Shown piece after piece: positions 1 through 9,093 of a stretch of DNA of 64,000 nucleotides (positions within the stretch are counted from its first letter, which is position 1; every line of letters starts with the position of its first letter). The stretch lies in the NCBI RefSeq assembly GCF_049568105.1, contig NZ_CP145335.1, positions 620,001 to 684,000 of the forward strand, in the 5' to 3' direction. A program made the position numbers and the translations under genes. Origin of the DNA: Salinisphaera sp049568105 (GTDB lineage: Bacteria > Pseudomonadota > Gammaproteobacteria > Nevskiales > Salinisphaeraceae). The notes under the pieces were generated by a model that saw nothing but the letters and a program-made list of their open reading frames with translations, had not been told where the DNA came from and did no database searches.

Positions 1-1194
1 CGGTCGTTCGGGGTGGCTTTTTCCGGGTGCACGCTGCCCGGTGCCAAGGAGCCGCTGTTCACCGTGCCCAAGGGGCGCATGGGGGTCGGCATGGGCATCC
101 ACGGTGAGCAGGGCATCGACGAACTCGACCTGCCCAGTGCTGCCGAACTCGGCGATATGCTCGTCGACCGGCTGCTCGACGAGCGGCCTAGCGGTATCCA
201 GCGCGCGGCCTCGCCGCGGGTCGGCGTAATGCTCAACGGTCTCGGGTCGGTGAAGTACGAAGAATTGTTCGTACTCTACAAACGGGTCTCTGAACGCCTC
301 GATCATGCCGGACTGACTGTGATCCAGCCGGAAGTCGGCGAACTGGTCACCAGTTTCGAGATGGCCGGTGTATCGTTGACCCTGTTCTGGCTCGACGAAG
401 CACTGGAGCGCGCCTGGACCGCGCCCGCCACGACCCCGGCTTATCGTCGAGGTGGGGTAGCGTTGGAAGGCGAGCCGCGTAATGACAGCGACGATGCGGC
501 GGCCCATGAAGAGAGTGTTCCGGCGGCCAGCGAAGAATCACGCGCCGATGCGGCCGGCATGCTGGCCGTGATCGAAGCGATTCAGGCCAAGATCGAAGCC
601 GAGGCCGAAGCGCTGGGTAAGCTGGATGCGATCTCTGGCGACGGCGACCACGGTATCGGCATGGCCACCGGTGCTAATGCCGCGCTGGCTGCGGCCCGCA
701 ACGCGGTTGAAAAAGGCTGTGGCGCCGGCACTGTCCTAGAACGAGCTGGCGATGCCTGGGCCAACGAGGCCGGCGGCACTTCCGGCGCGCTGTGGGGCCT
801 GGGCCTGCGCAGCGTAGGCGCCCGAATTGGCGATCGCGACAGCGTCGCGGCCCCGGCGGTCGCCGCCGGCGTAGCCGATGCCACCGATGCCATCACCCGG
901 CTGGGTGGGGCGCAAGTCGGCGACAAGACTATGCTCGATGCGATGAAGCCGTTTTCCAACACGCTGGCGGCCGAAGTCGAATCGGGTGCGCATTTGCGCG
1001 AAGCCTGGAATCGTGCGGCCGAGGCCTCGGAGCAGGCGGCCCAGGCGACCGCCGAGCTCAAGCCCCGTTTGGGCCGGGCCAAGAACCACAGCGACAAGAG
1101 TGTCGGCCATCCCGACCCCGGCGCGGTGTCGTTTGCCATGATCGTGGCAGCCACCGCGACCACCCTGGAATCCCTTCATGAGGACGTAACATGA
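1..1194 (+). CDS. Dihydroxyacetone kinase family protein, DhaK-DhaL fusion (5' end outside window)
   Basis: The frame is open from the first base, so the N-terminus is missing. The visible part starts late in a DhaK (DAK1) domain, with the GMGIHGE motif near base 100; in DhaK this motif carries the histidine that binds the keto substrate covalently. A low-complexity linker (about bases 430-550) leads into a complete ATP-binding DhaL (DAK2) domain: DGDHG near 640-655 (Mg-ATP aspartates), GGTSGALWG and GHPDPGA. Fused single-chain kinases use ATP directly, unlike the PTS-linked three-subunit E. coli enzyme. The stop overlaps the start of the RpiB-like gene (ATGA), so the two are translationally coupled. 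The RpiB- and TPI-like neighbours suggest that the substrate is a C4 ketose (erythrulose) rather than, or as well as, dihydroxyacetone; that is inference. Confidence 0.9.
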   Translation, partial: RSFGVAFSGCTLPGAKEPLFTVPKGRMGVGMGIHGEQGIDELDLPSAAELGDMLVDRLLDERPSGIQRAASPRVGVMLNGLGSVKYEELFVLYKRVSERLDHAGLTVIQPEVGELVTSFEMAGVSLTLFWLDEALERAWTAPATTPAYRRGGVALEGEPRNDSDDAAAHEESVPAASEESRADAAGMLAVIEAIQAKIEAEAEALGKLDAISGDGDHGIGMATGANAALAAARNAVEKGCGAGTVLERAGDAWANEAGGTSGALWGLGLRSVGARIGDRDSVAAPAVAAGVADATDAITRLGGAQVGDKTMLDAMKPFSNTLAAEVESGAHLREAWNRAAEASEQAAQATAELKPRLGRAKNHSDKSVGHPDPGAVSFAMIVAATATTLESLHEDVT

Positions 1195-1670
1195 GCGACA
1201 AACTGCGAATCGTCATCGGCTGCGATGACGCCGGCTACGAGTATAAGCAAGCCCTGAAGGCCGATATGGAGGCCAGCGAGTATGTCGCCTCCGTAGAGGA
1301 CATGGGCGTTGATGAAGTCGCCAAGACGCCGTATCCGACCATTGCTATCGCTGCGGCCGAAAAGGTCGCGGCCGGCGAGGCCGACCGGGCGCTGCTGATT
1401 TGTGGTACCGGTCTCGGCGTGGCCATTTCGGCCAACAAGGTGCCGGGCATTCGGGCCGTGACCGCCCACGACGGGTTTTCGGTCGAGCGCGCGATCAAGT
1501 CCAACAATGCCCAGGTGCTATGCTTTGGCCAGCGCGTGGTAGGTATCGAACTGGCCCGCAAGCTGGCCTCGGAATGGCTGACTTATCGCTTCGACGAAAA
1601 CTCCTCGTCGGCCAAGAAAGTGGCCGTAATCGAGGATTACGAGGCCAAGAACAGCGACTCGGCGGCCTGA
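1191..1670 (+). CDS. RpiB/LacA/LacB-family sugar-phosphate isomerase
   Basis: A 159-residue protein of ribose-5-phosphate isomerase B fold. The catalytic-cysteine motif ICGTGLGVAISANK (Cys71) and the following TAHD (His93) are present. The N-terminal motif that is normally DHAG reads CDDAG here, so the usual histidine is an aspartate. AGGA lies 7 bases before the ATG, which overlaps the kinase stop. RpiB paralogues encoded beside a dihydroxyacetone-kinase-like and a TPI-like gene act as tetrulose/tetrose-4-phosphate isomerases in erythritol and threitol pathways (EryI, DerI). The operon supports that reading here, but a general pentose-phosphate role cannot be excluded. Confidence 0.85.
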   Translation: MSDKLRIVIGCDDAGYEYKQALKADMEASEYVASVEDMGVDEVAKTPYPTIAIAAAEKVAAGEADRALLICGTGLGVAISANKVPGIRAVTAHDGFSVERAIKSNNAQVLCFGQRVVGIELARKLASEWLTYRFDENSSSAKKVAVIEDYEAKNSDSAA

Positions 1671-1711
1671 TTGCGCAACAATAGCCGCTTTATCCCAAGG
1701 CCGGTCTGTCC

Positions 1712-2467
1712 ATGTTGTTAGCCGTCAGTCTCAAAATGTATCTCGACCCGGCGGCCACCCAGACCTGGGCCGGCCAAGTTGCCGCGCTGGCGAAACGGCA
1801 TCCCGCCGTCCAGCGCGGCGACGTGTCGCTTTGGCTGCTGCCGTCGATGCCGGCGTTGGCCCAGACCATCGAGCGGTGCCAGGATACGCCGGTCGCGGCC
1901 GGTGCCCAGGATCTGTTCTGGGAAGATCGCGGCGCTTATACCGGTGCGGTTAGCGGTGCCGATCTGGCACAGATCGGCTGCTCTACGGTTGAGATCGGGC
2001 ATGCCGAGCGCCGCACGATCTTTGGCGAAGACGATGCCATCGTGGCACGCAAGACCGCGGCTGCCCTGCGCAATGGTTTGATTCCCCTGCTGTGCGTGGG
2101 CGAAGAGGAGCCAGGCGATAGCGATGCGGCAGCGGCTTTCTGTATCGAGCAGCTCGAGTCCGCCCTGGGCTGGGTGAGCGAGCCGGCCTCGGTTGTGGTG
2201 GCCTATGAACCGGTCTGGGCCATCGGCCAGTCCGAAGCAGCCAGCAGTACACATGTTGGGCACGTCGCCCAGGCGATCAAGGCCTGGCTGGCCGAGCGTC
2301 CGGCGTTGGCCGATGCTCGCGTTATCTATGGTGGCAGTGCAGCGCCGGGCACGCTCAGTGAACTCGGTGCCACGATTGACGGCCTGTTTCTCGGTCGTTT
2401 TGCCCACGATACGGCCGCGCTCGAACAGATCGTCGACGAAGCGGCAGGTATGGTCGGTACCGGCTAG
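1712..2467 (+). CDS. Triosephosphate isomerase-like protein (possible EryH/LerI-type)
   Basis: A 251-residue TIM-barrel protein of TPI length. The catalytic His is in EIGHAERR and the catalytic Glu in AYEPVWAIG. Several normally invariant positions differ. GNWKMN at the N-terminus is AVSLKMY, so the lysine is kept but the asparagine is lost. GHSERR is GHAERR, the loop-6 hinge GTGKTA is GQSEAA, and YGGSV is YGGSA. These changes are typical of TPI paralogues acting on tetrulose phosphates rather than of the glycolytic enzyme. It lies 41 bases after the RpiB-like gene and is probably cotranscribed with it. If the genome has no other tpiA, the glycolytic role would have to be reconsidered. Confidence 0.8.
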   Translation: MLLAVSLKMYLDPAATQTWAGQVAALAKRHPAVQRGDVSLWLLPSMPALAQTIERCQDTPVAAGAQDLFWEDRGAYTGAVSGADLAQIGCSTVEIGHAERRTIFGEDDAIVARKTAAALRNGLIPLLCVGEEEPGDSDAAAAFCIEQLESALGWVSEPASVVVAYEPVWAIGQSEAASSTHVGHVAQAIKAWLAERPALADARVIYGGSAAPGTLSELGATIDGLFLGRFAHDTAALEQIVDEAAGMVGTG

Positions 2468-2487
2468 CGCCTGCTAGGGCTGGACTC

Positions 2488-2518
2488 AAACGCCGAGCCA
2501 ATACAAGGCCCGGCGTTT
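2488..2518. terminator. Hairpin between convergent genes
   Basis: AAACGCCG and CGGCGTTT form an 8-bp stem extended by GCC/GGC after a mismatch, around a short loop. The A-run and T-run flanks make it a plausible bidirectional terminator between the TPI-like gene and the ribokinase gene. Confidence 0.65.
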
Positions 2519-2544
2519 GGCATGCCCGCGAACCCGGGCGTGTG

Positions 2545-3453
2545 TTATTCGGCGATCGCCGCAGCAAGCTCGGCCTGCGTTGGCATGCCCGCGCGGGCGC
2601 CGGCCCGGCCCACGGACAAGGCCCCGGCGACCACGGCAGTCTCGATCGCTGCACGTATCGACAGGTTTTCTGCACGGGCATGGGCGAAGGCGCCGGCAAA
2701 GGTGTCGCCGGCACCAGTGGTATCCACGACGTCACAAGTCCGGCCCGGCACATGCCCGCCGTCACCGTTCGGCTCGGTCCATAGCGCCCCGTCGCCGCCG
2801 AGGGTGACGATCACGCCCACGCCGTATCGTTCGACCAGGGTAGCGGCATGCGCCTCGGTCTCGGCCCGGCTATGGCCCTCGGCTTCGCCGAGCACGAAGG
2901 CCGCTTCGCCGGCATTGACCATCAGCCAGTCCACATTCGTCATATCGAATTGTTCGAGCGGTGCGGCCGGGGCAGCATTCAGTACCACCTCTGCTCCGTG
3001 GACGCGTGCGCTGGCCAAAGCCGCGTCGACAAACGACGGCGGTGTTTCCAGCTGTACCAGGGCCACCCGGGCGCCGTCGAAGCCGGTGTCGAGGGCCGGC
3101 GCATCGGCGGTGAGTTGGCCATTGGCCCCTGGGACTACCACGATGCTGTTCTCACCCGCGGTATCCACGGTAATCAGGGCCAGGCCGCTGCTGCCGGTGA
3201 CCTCGGATACCGAATGGGTATCGATATGTTCGGCGGTCAAACCGGCGAGTATCTGGCGGCCGAAATCATCGTTGCCGATGGCGCCGATGAAACGCACCGG
3301 CGTGCCGAGGCGGGTTGCCGCTACAGCCTGGTTGGCTCCCTTGCCGCCCTGATGGACAGCATAGTCATCGGCGATCAGGGTTTCGCCCGGGGCAGGCTGA
3401 TGTGCGACACGGGCTACGAGATCGATATTGGCGCTGCCGGCGACGACGATCAT
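2545..3453 (-). CDS. rbsK: Ribokinase (PfkB family)
   Basis: A PfkB carbohydrate kinase of 302 residues when started at the ATG before IVVAGSANIDLV, which is where ribokinases begin. The frame runs 70 codons further upstream, but that extension has no conserved character. Visible motifs are the N-terminal GGKGANQAVAATRLG substrate-binding signature and the C-terminal DTTGAGDTFAGAFA signature with the catalytic Asp and anion hole. It phosphorylates D-ribose or a similar sugar in the cytoplasm. It stands alone, convergent to the tetrulose-type operon, with no Rbs transporter or LacI regulator in view, so its substrate could be another pentose or a nucleoside-derived sugar. Confidence 0.88.
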   Translation of the reverse strand: MIVVAGSANIDLVARVAHQPAPGETLIADDYAVHQGGKGANQAVAATRLGTPVRFIGAIGNDDFGRQILAGLTAEHIDTHSVSEVTGSSGLALITVDTAGENSIVVVPGANGQLTADAPALDTGFDGARVALVQLETPPSFVDAALASARVHGAEVVLNAAPAAPLEQFDMTNVDWLMVNAGEAAFVLGEAEGHSRAETEAHAATLVERYGVGVIVTLGGDGALWTEPNGDGGHVPGRTCDVVDTTGAGDTFAGAFAHARAENLSIRAAIETAVVAGALSVGRAGARAGMPTQAELAAAIAE

Positions 3454-3855
3454 GAACCCATCCCATGGATCGGCGACAACGGCTGGCATCGAGCTCGGGC
3501 CGCGGCTGGCCGGGGCGACAGGGCTCGAAGCAGATCGGTAGAGGCAGGCATCGACACCGGGAACATCCTCGTGCTGGTGGATATCAATCCGGCAGGCTAC
3601 CGGATACGGCGTTATTCGAGCACAAACGCGGCCGCGTATCTGTCGGCGATTAGGCGCATTCAACGGCCCATGCGCGGCCGTGGTTACCTAGGGGCCTGCC
3701 GAGGTTGTCGTCCAAACGTCGCGTTGTCGCCCAGACCGCGGCTGGCAAGGCGCCTCACGCAGCCCGGTGCGATTGAGGGCCCAAACCCTTTGAAACAAGG
3801 TCTGTTGGGCCGCTACCTAGCGTTGTCGCTCACGGGCGTCGCGCTACTACGCGCC
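3454..3855. other. Intergenic region, no gene seen
   Basis: About 400 bases between the ribokinase start and the end of the DUF429 gene. The frames across it are continuations or antisense shadows of the neighbours. It should hold the ribokinase promoter, but no convincing sigma-70 boxes, operator or RNA gene are recognisable. Confidence 0.4.
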
Positions 3856-4599
3856 CTAGAAACATATCCGCATCGGCAATCCCAACGCATCGGTCTCAGG
3901 GACATCGGGCAGGCAGACATGGCTATCGGCAGCGATCCGCTCGGCACTGAACAGACACGCATAAGCATCGGCGATATCGTCGTCGGCCAGCCGGGTGGGG
4001 GCATGGCGTTGGCGGGCCCGTTCGAACGCCGCGCGGCCATAGCGAGCAAAGATGAGTTCGAGGCGGTCGTGGGCGCCCAGGCCCGATTTCTTGGCATAGG
4101 GCATGGGCTGTAGCCCGCCGGTCGAGCCGGCGTTCCAGCAGGCAAAGGCAAGCTCCGGATGCACTTCGACAATGCTTTGTCGCAGGGCGCGGTCCGCGCC
4201 GAGCACGGCGTCGACCTCGCGGATCTTGTTGAACAGATTGAAGGCCTGGGCCGATACTCCGCCGGCGCCGTGCTCGGTATTCACTGTACTGGCCCGGGCT
4301 TGGGCCTCGCGTAGGCCGAGCCCGCCACTAGGGCTGTGTATCGCGGCCCGGGTCGCGGTCCAGAACACGCTGTTGCGGCGTGGGGCGCCAAGTCGTTGGC
4401 GGGCCAGAACATCACATTCGCGGCGACCGAATTCGGCCAGGCCGATCGGGATGTCGATCGCCACGACATCGCGGCCAGGGACCACGGCGAAGGCAGCCAG
4501 CAATTCAGCCAGACCGGCTTCGACGACGATGTGCGCAGCGCTTGCCGCGACCCAGCCCGCGGGGCAGCCGTCGATACCGATGCACTGTGGTTTGGTCAT
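3856..4599 (-). CDS. DUF429 family protein
   Basis: A 247-residue protein beginning CIGIDGCPAGWVAA, the RNase H-fold-like acidic first strand typical of DUF429 (predicted nuclease or ATPase-like fold). Other family landmarks are VAIDIPIGL, a PRRNSVFW motif, and a VHPELAFACWN segment near the middle. The biochemical role of the family is not established. It lies alone between the ribokinase and the dehydrogenase on the same strand, with 144 bases separating it from the latter, so cotranscription is uncertain. Confidence 0.8.
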   Translation of the reverse strand: MTKPQCIGIDGCPAGWVAASAAHIVVEAGLAELLAAFAVVPGRDVVAIDIPIGLAEFGRRECDVLARQRLGAPRRNSVFWTATRAAIHSPSGGLGLREAQARASTVNTEHGAGGVSAQAFNLFNKIREVDAVLGADRALRQSIVEVHPELAFACWNAGSTGGLQPMPYAKKSGLGAHDRLELIFARYGRAAFERARQRHAPTRLADDDIADAYACLFSAERIAADSHVCLPDVPETDALGLPMRICF

Positions 4600-4743
4600 C
4601 GTTCGAGTCTATGCCGACTGCTCGGGCGCAGCCATGGACCATCGGTGGCGTATAGGCTACCGCGGGCGGCCATGAGCGACCCAGCTATGGTGCGACCCGG
4701 GCCCGGGGTAGGGCCGCGCCATAGGGGCTGCCGCTTGCCGGTA

Positions 4744-6201
4744 TCAGGCTTCCGGTAGGTTGCCGAGGCAGTAGTATTTGGTTTCCAGATATTCGGACAT
4801 ACCAACGTGCCCGCCTTCGCGGCCGAGGCCCGACTGCTTCACGCCGCCGAAGGGCACATGCGGGCCGGTGATATCCATGGTGTTGACGCCGACCATGCCG
4901 TAATCGAGGCCACGGATGTATTGACGAATCCGGGCATCGTTCGGTGTGAAGACATAAGAGGCCAAGCCGTAGATCGTGTCGTTGGCCTCGGCAATGACGG
5001 CGGCGTCGTCGTCGAAGGGCGTGATCGGGGCGACCGGAGCGAATTGTTCTTCGGCCGCGACCCGCATCTTGGGCGTGAAATCAGCCACGACCGTGGGCAT
5101 GAAGAAATTCTCGCCCGGCGCCTGTGACTGGTCGCGCCCCAGAATACGCGCGCCGTGGTTACGGGCGTCGTCGACCAGCGACTGGGCCTTGTCGACCGCG
5201 TCGGCATGGATCAACGGGCCGATCTCATTGGCCTCGTCCAGGCCGTGGCCGACCGGCATGGCATTCATCTTTTCCACGAAGCGCTCGACGAAGGCTTCAT
5301 ACATCGAGCGATGCACGAAGATTCGGTTGGCTGCAATGCAATCCTGGCCGGTGGTCTGGAACTTGGCAGCGATCGCGCCCTCCACGGCTGTATCCAGATC
5401 GGCATCCTCGCAGACGATGAGCGGGGCATTGCCGCCCAATTCCATGGCGTTGTTCTTGACCGTGGCGGCGCTCTGCTCCAGCAGTTTGCGCCCGACCTCG
5501 GTCGAGCCGGTAAACGACAGCGCGCGTACCCGGTGGTCGTTGCAGACCCGCTCTCCGAACTGTTTGCCGGAGCCGGGCACGACATTGACTTCGCCGTTGT
5601 CCAGGCCGGCTTTCTCGGCCAGATCGGCCAAGGCCAGCGCACAGAACGTGGTCTCGGTCGCCGGATTGACCAGGGTAGTGCAGCCGGCCGCCACGGCCGC
5701 GCCGACCTTGCGGGTGATCATGGCCAGCGGGAAGTTCCAGGGCGTGATGATCGCGGCCACGCCCACCGGTTCTTCGATCGTGCCGAGAGCCTTGGTGGGG
5801 TCTTCGGCCGGAATGGTCTTGCCATCGGCACGGCGTGCTTCTTCGGCGAACCAGTCTAGGAAACTCGAGGCATAGTCGACTTCGCCGCGGGCTTCGTTGA
5901 TCGGCTTGCCTTGTTCGCGGGTCATCAGCCGGGCCAGGGCCTCGCGGTTGTTCTGCATGCCGTCGTACCAGGCCTTGAGTTTCGCGGCTCGGGTCGAGGG
6001 GCTGGTGTGGCGCCATTGCTCGAAGGCCGTGACCGCGGCCTCGATTGCCGAATCCATCTGCTGTTCACCGAGTGCCGGCACATGGCCGAGCAGTTCGCCG
6101 TTAGCTGGGTCGTGGATGGCGTTGCGCTCCTCGGCGCCGGACTCAATCCATTGGCCGCCAATGTATGCGGCCTCGTGCATGAATGCCTGGTAATCGGACA
6201 T
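4744..6201 (-). CDS. gabD: NAD(P)-dependent succinate-semialdehyde dehydrogenase family protein
   Basis: An aldehyde dehydrogenase of 485 residues. The ATG before SDYQAF was chosen over a GTG 12 codons upstream because it fits GabD length. Motifs: PWNFPLAMITRKVG (cofactor binding), FTGSTEVG (Rossmann turn), MELGGNAPLIV with the general-base Glu, and GQDCIAANR with the catalytic Cys. The pattern is that of class I succinate/glutarate-semialdehyde dehydrogenases that feed GABA or polyamine nitrogen breakdown into the TCA cycle. No GABA transaminase is next to it, so the precise aldehyde is unproven. Confidence 0.85.
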   Translation of the reverse strand: MSDYQAFMHEAAYIGGQWIESGAEERNAIHDPANGELLGHVPALGEQQMDSAIEAAVTAFEQWRHTSPSTRAAKLKAWYDGMQNNREALARLMTREQGKPINEARGEVDYASSFLDWFAEEARRADGKTIPAEDPTKALGTIEEPVGVAAIITPWNFPLAMITRKVGAAVAAGCTTLVNPATETTFCALALADLAEKAGLDNGEVNVVPGSGKQFGERVCNDHRVRALSFTGSTEVGRKLLEQSAATVKNNAMELGGNAPLIVCEDADLDTAVEGAIAAKFQTTGQDCIAANRIFVHRSMYEAFVERFVEKMNAMPVGHGLDEANEIGPLIHADAVDKAQSLVDDARNHGARILGRDQSQAPGENFFMPTVVADFTPKMRVAAEEQFAPVAPITPFDDDAAVIAEANDTIYGLASYVFTPNDARIRQYIRGLDYGMVGVNTMDITGPHVPFGGVKQSGLGREGGHVGMSEYLETKYYCLGNLPEA

Positions 6202-6314
6202 AAGTGGATGACGGAGCGTGTGATCTAGGCCAAGCACGCTAACAATTTGCCTGCCAAGCCTGAATCAGTAGTCCTGCGGACGTAGGCCGGCTGTGTTATC
6301 CCGGTGGCGGGCGG

Positions 6315-6521
6315 CTAGTCAGAGTCGCCACGCGTCATCATGCTGTTGACCATGAAGGCAAGCAGGGCAGCGAGAAACACCACGGCTAGGGTCATCAATG
6401 AGCGCCATAGAAACGCCTGATCGGCGACCACGTGCCAGATCGCCAGAATCGAAATCGTGGTGCCAGTAATGATGCATAGAATGCAGACCGTGAAACACAG
6501 CCAGTTCACAAATGTCTTCAT
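6315..6521 (-). CDS. Small two-span membrane protein
   Basis: A 68-residue protein with two hydrophobic helices (about residues 6-28 and 38-60), a short polar connection and a charged tail (TRGDSD). It resembles no family I can name. It begins MKTF and sits between the divergent dehydrogenase and alcohol dehydrogenase genes. An overlapping longer frame is a shadow without membrane character. Confidence 0.6.
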   Translation of the reverse strand: MKTFVNWLCFTVCILCIITGTTISILAIWHVVADQAFLWRSLMTLAVVFLAALLAFMVNSMMTRGDSD

Positions 6522-6696
6522 GCTCGTTCTCGGATAGGGCAGGCCAGGTCGGCGTCGTGCGCCGCTGACGCACAGCCTATATCACGTCAGGCGATCGCAG
6601 CTTGCGGCATGCGTTGTGGCCGGCTGTCTCGAAAGTTGGTGGCGTTCGTCCTTTTCTTGTAATTTTGAACTGGTTTTCCAAACGACCGGTATCGTC

Positions 6697-7713
6697 ATGA
6701 CCCAGATGCGCGTGGCTCAGATCAACAAGGCCGGGGCCGATTTCGAAATCGTATCGCGGGGTATCCCCGATCCTGGGCCGTCCCAGGTGCGGATCCGGGT
6801 GGCGGCCTGCGGCATCTGTCATTCCGATGCCTTCGTCGTCGATGGCGGCTTCCCGGGGCTGGAATACCCCCGCGTGCCCGGCCATGAAGTGATTGGCACC
6901 GTCGATGCGCTCGGCGACGACGTCGATCACTGGCAGGCCGGCCAGCGGGTCGGCGTCGGCTGGCACGGCGGCCACTGTTTTTCCTGTGAATCCTGTCGTT
7001 CGGGCGATTTCGTAACCTGCGCCAACCAGCAGATCTGCGGCATTGCCTACGACGGTGGCTACGGTGAATACATGATCGCACCGGCCGAGGCGCTGGTTGC
7101 GATTCCCGAGACATTGTCCTCGGAAGAAGCCGCGCCGCTGCTGTGTGCTGGGGTCACCACCTATAACGGCATGCGTCGTACCGGCGCGGTCGCCGGCGAT
7201 GTCGTGGCCATCCAAGGCATCGGCGGGCTCGGCCATCTGGCGCTCCAGTATGCCCATGCCATGGGTTTTCATACCGTAGCCCTGTCGCGCGGTACCGACA
7301 AAAAGGATCTGGCGCTGGCGCTGGGCGCGGACCGCTATATCGATACCGAGGCCCAGGATGCCGTCGAGGCGTTGCAGGCACTGGGCGGGGCACGGCTGAT
7401 CGTGGCCACTGCGCCGAACCCGAAGCTGATGGGCTCGGTTATCGACGGCCTGGGCGTGAACGGACAGCTGCTCGTGCTCGGTGCCTCGCCCGAGCCGATC
7501 GAAGTATCGCCATTCCAGCTTTTGATGGCCCGTCGCAGCATCGTCGGCCACCCCAGCGGAGCCCCGCACGACTCCGAGGACACGCTGAATTTCTCGGCGC
7601 TGCGCGATATCAAAACACAGATCGAGACTTATCCCTTATCCGAAGTTAACACGGCCTACCAGCGCATGATCGATAATGAGGCTCGGTTTCGGGTCGTGTT
7701 GACGATGCCATAA
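6697..7713 (+). CDS. Zinc-dependent alcohol dehydrogenase, medium-chain family
   Basis: A 338-residue MDR protein; the ATG before TQMRVAQINK gives the normal length, while the open frame extends 27 codons further up without conserved sequence. The catalytic zinc ligands are visible in CGICHSD and PGHE. The structural zinc site is the four-cysteine cluster CFSCESCRSGDFVTC. The Rossmann motif is QGIGGLGHLALQYA. It is closest in look to the alcohol/aldehyde reductases of the AdhA/YahK type. No pathway neighbours define a substrate. Confidence 0.85.
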   Translation: MTQMRVAQINKAGADFEIVSRGIPDPGPSQVRIRVAACGICHSDAFVVDGGFPGLEYPRVPGHEVIGTVDALGDDVDHWQAGQRVGVGWHGGHCFSCESCRSGDFVTCANQQICGIAYDGGYGEYMIAPAEALVAIPETLSSEEAAPLLCAGVTTYNGMRRTGAVAGDVVAIQGIGGLGHLALQYAHAMGFHTVALSRGTDKKDLALALGADRYIDTEAQDAVEALQALGGARLIVATAPNPKLMGSVIDGLGVNGQLLVLGASPEPIEVSPFQLLMARRSIVGHPSGAPHDSEDTLNFSALRDIKTQIETYPLSEVNTAYQRMIDNEARFRVVLTMP

Positions 7714-7783
7714 CAACAAACCGACAGCGTAAGCCGGGGCACGGTCTGTCAGCAGAGCCTCGAGCCAGCTGTAAGGGGGCGGT

Positions 7784-8335
7784 ATGTTCTTGGTTGTATT
7801 CAATCAGCAGGGAAAGAACTACGTTTGTAGCTCGGTTTTGCTGCCGGTTTGCCTGGTCTCCGAGGACGATTGCGCCGGCATGGCCGCCGCCTACGAACAC
7901 ACCCGCGCGAGCCGCCTCTGTCGGCAGGCACGTATCGGCAGTGTCGTCGTGGTGTTGTTGATCGCCTACATCCTGCCGTTCGAGCAGATACTGGCGTGTT
8001 TTTCGAATATCGTGCTGGCCGTGACCAGCCTAATCGCATTCTTTGCAGTGCTGGGCTATGTACTGGATCGCGGTCAGATATTCGCGGCGATGCCGTACCG
8101 AAAATGCATGCGCCTGCCGATCAGCGGTCTGCCGGCGGGGCGGCCCAGAGTCACGCTCTATACCGTGCTCATGGCACTCTGTGCTGTGCTCATCTGGCGG
8201 GGTGTCGCCGATCTGGTCGGGGGTGGCGCGCTCCGAGGCGATGCCCTGAGCTACTGGCTGCTGATGCTGACCTTCGTACCGCTCGGCCTCGAGGCTTCGG
8301 CGCGCGCTGTTCTGGCTGTGTTCTATCGGTTCTAG
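7784..8335 (+). CDS. Hypothetical multi-spanning membrane protein
   Basis: A 183-residue protein not assignable to a family by eye. It has about four hydrophobic stretches (residues 50-70, 73-92, 122-142, 155-178) and an N-terminal region with several cysteines (CSSVLLPVCLVSEDDC). AGGGGG lies 5 bases before the ATG, a strong ribosome binding site. It is monocistronic, 70 bases after the alcohol dehydrogenase. Confidence 0.6.
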   Translation: MFLVVFNQQGKNYVCSSVLLPVCLVSEDDCAGMAAAYEHTRASRLCRQARIGSVVVVLLIAYILPFEQILACFSNIVLAVTSLIAFFAVLGYVLDRGQIFAAMPYRKCMRLPISGLPAGRPRVTLYTVLMALCAVLIWRGVADLVGGGALRGDALSYWLLMLTFVPLGLEASARAVLAVFYRF

Positions 8336-8610
8336 GCCATAGCTGGGGGCCCTATACCGGGCGCATCCGACGCCTGGCTGTCTTGCAACGCCGCGCCAGG
8401 CGTGGCCCATGGCCGTGGGCGATCCAGACAATGCGTAGAGGGTAGCCGTTGCGCGCGAGCAACGGCCCCTTGAATGGTCGCCGGTCTAAACCATGACCAT
8501 CCTACAGTGCCGCGAACCCGGGCTATGGCAGACGACAACAGGGCGACTCGCGTTTTGCCAAACACGATCGGTAGCCGCTACGCAGCACTGCTGCCAAACC
8601 TCGGTAGGTC

Positions 8611-9027
8611 CTAGAACAGCGACTGCTGCGGATCGCTGGCCTGTCCGCCATAGCGTTGGATGTGTTCGATCGACTGGCGCAGGTGGGTAGCGATGCTCGA
8701 CAAGGCGGTAACGGTCGTAAACGACTCGGCCGCGATGATGTCGTGGGCGGTGTCCCGATCGTCGTCCGAGGCCGCCTGCAACAGCCGCACGAGCATATCG
8801 GTATCGATCGGCTCGAATGATTCCGGATACTTCCAGCGCACCAGTTCGTCGGGACGATCGAGCTGAACGTTGAAGGCCAGTTCGTGAATCAAAGCCGCCG
8901 CCGCAGCGAGCTCGTCGGCATGGCCCGAGCGATGCTGGCGGCGGGCGAAGGCCTGGCAGGCCGCAGGCTCGACCGTTGCCATGCCGGCCAGTAGCGCCTT
9001 CATCGGGGTATCGTCGGTATAGGCCAT
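8611..9027 (-). CDS. Hypothetical cytoplasmic protein
   Basis: A 138-residue, acidic, mostly alpha-helical protein (many Ala, Asp, Glu, Leu) with no membrane segment or signal peptide and no family I recognise. A stretch of about 275 bases before it on the map holds no gene I can support. It is on the same strand as ddl, 66 bases downstream of it, and may be read through from that gene. Confidence 0.5.
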   Translation of the reverse strand: MAYTDDTPMKALLAGMATVEPAACQAFARRQHRSGHADELAAAAALIHELAFNVQLDRPDELVRWKYPESFEPIDTDMLVRLLQAASDDDRDTAHDIIAAESFTTVTALSSIATHLRQSIEHIQRYGGQASDPQQSLF

Positions 9028-9093
9028 GGGCGCGCTCGATGCAGGAATGGAGCGCGCATCTTCCGTACCGCACGCACGCTCTGCAAGTGGCTT

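Noticed and set aside
2848..4113. Plus-strand 421-codon frame opposite ribokinase and DUF429
   Set aside because: Antisense to two genes with recognised motifs on the other strand; no RBS or domain.
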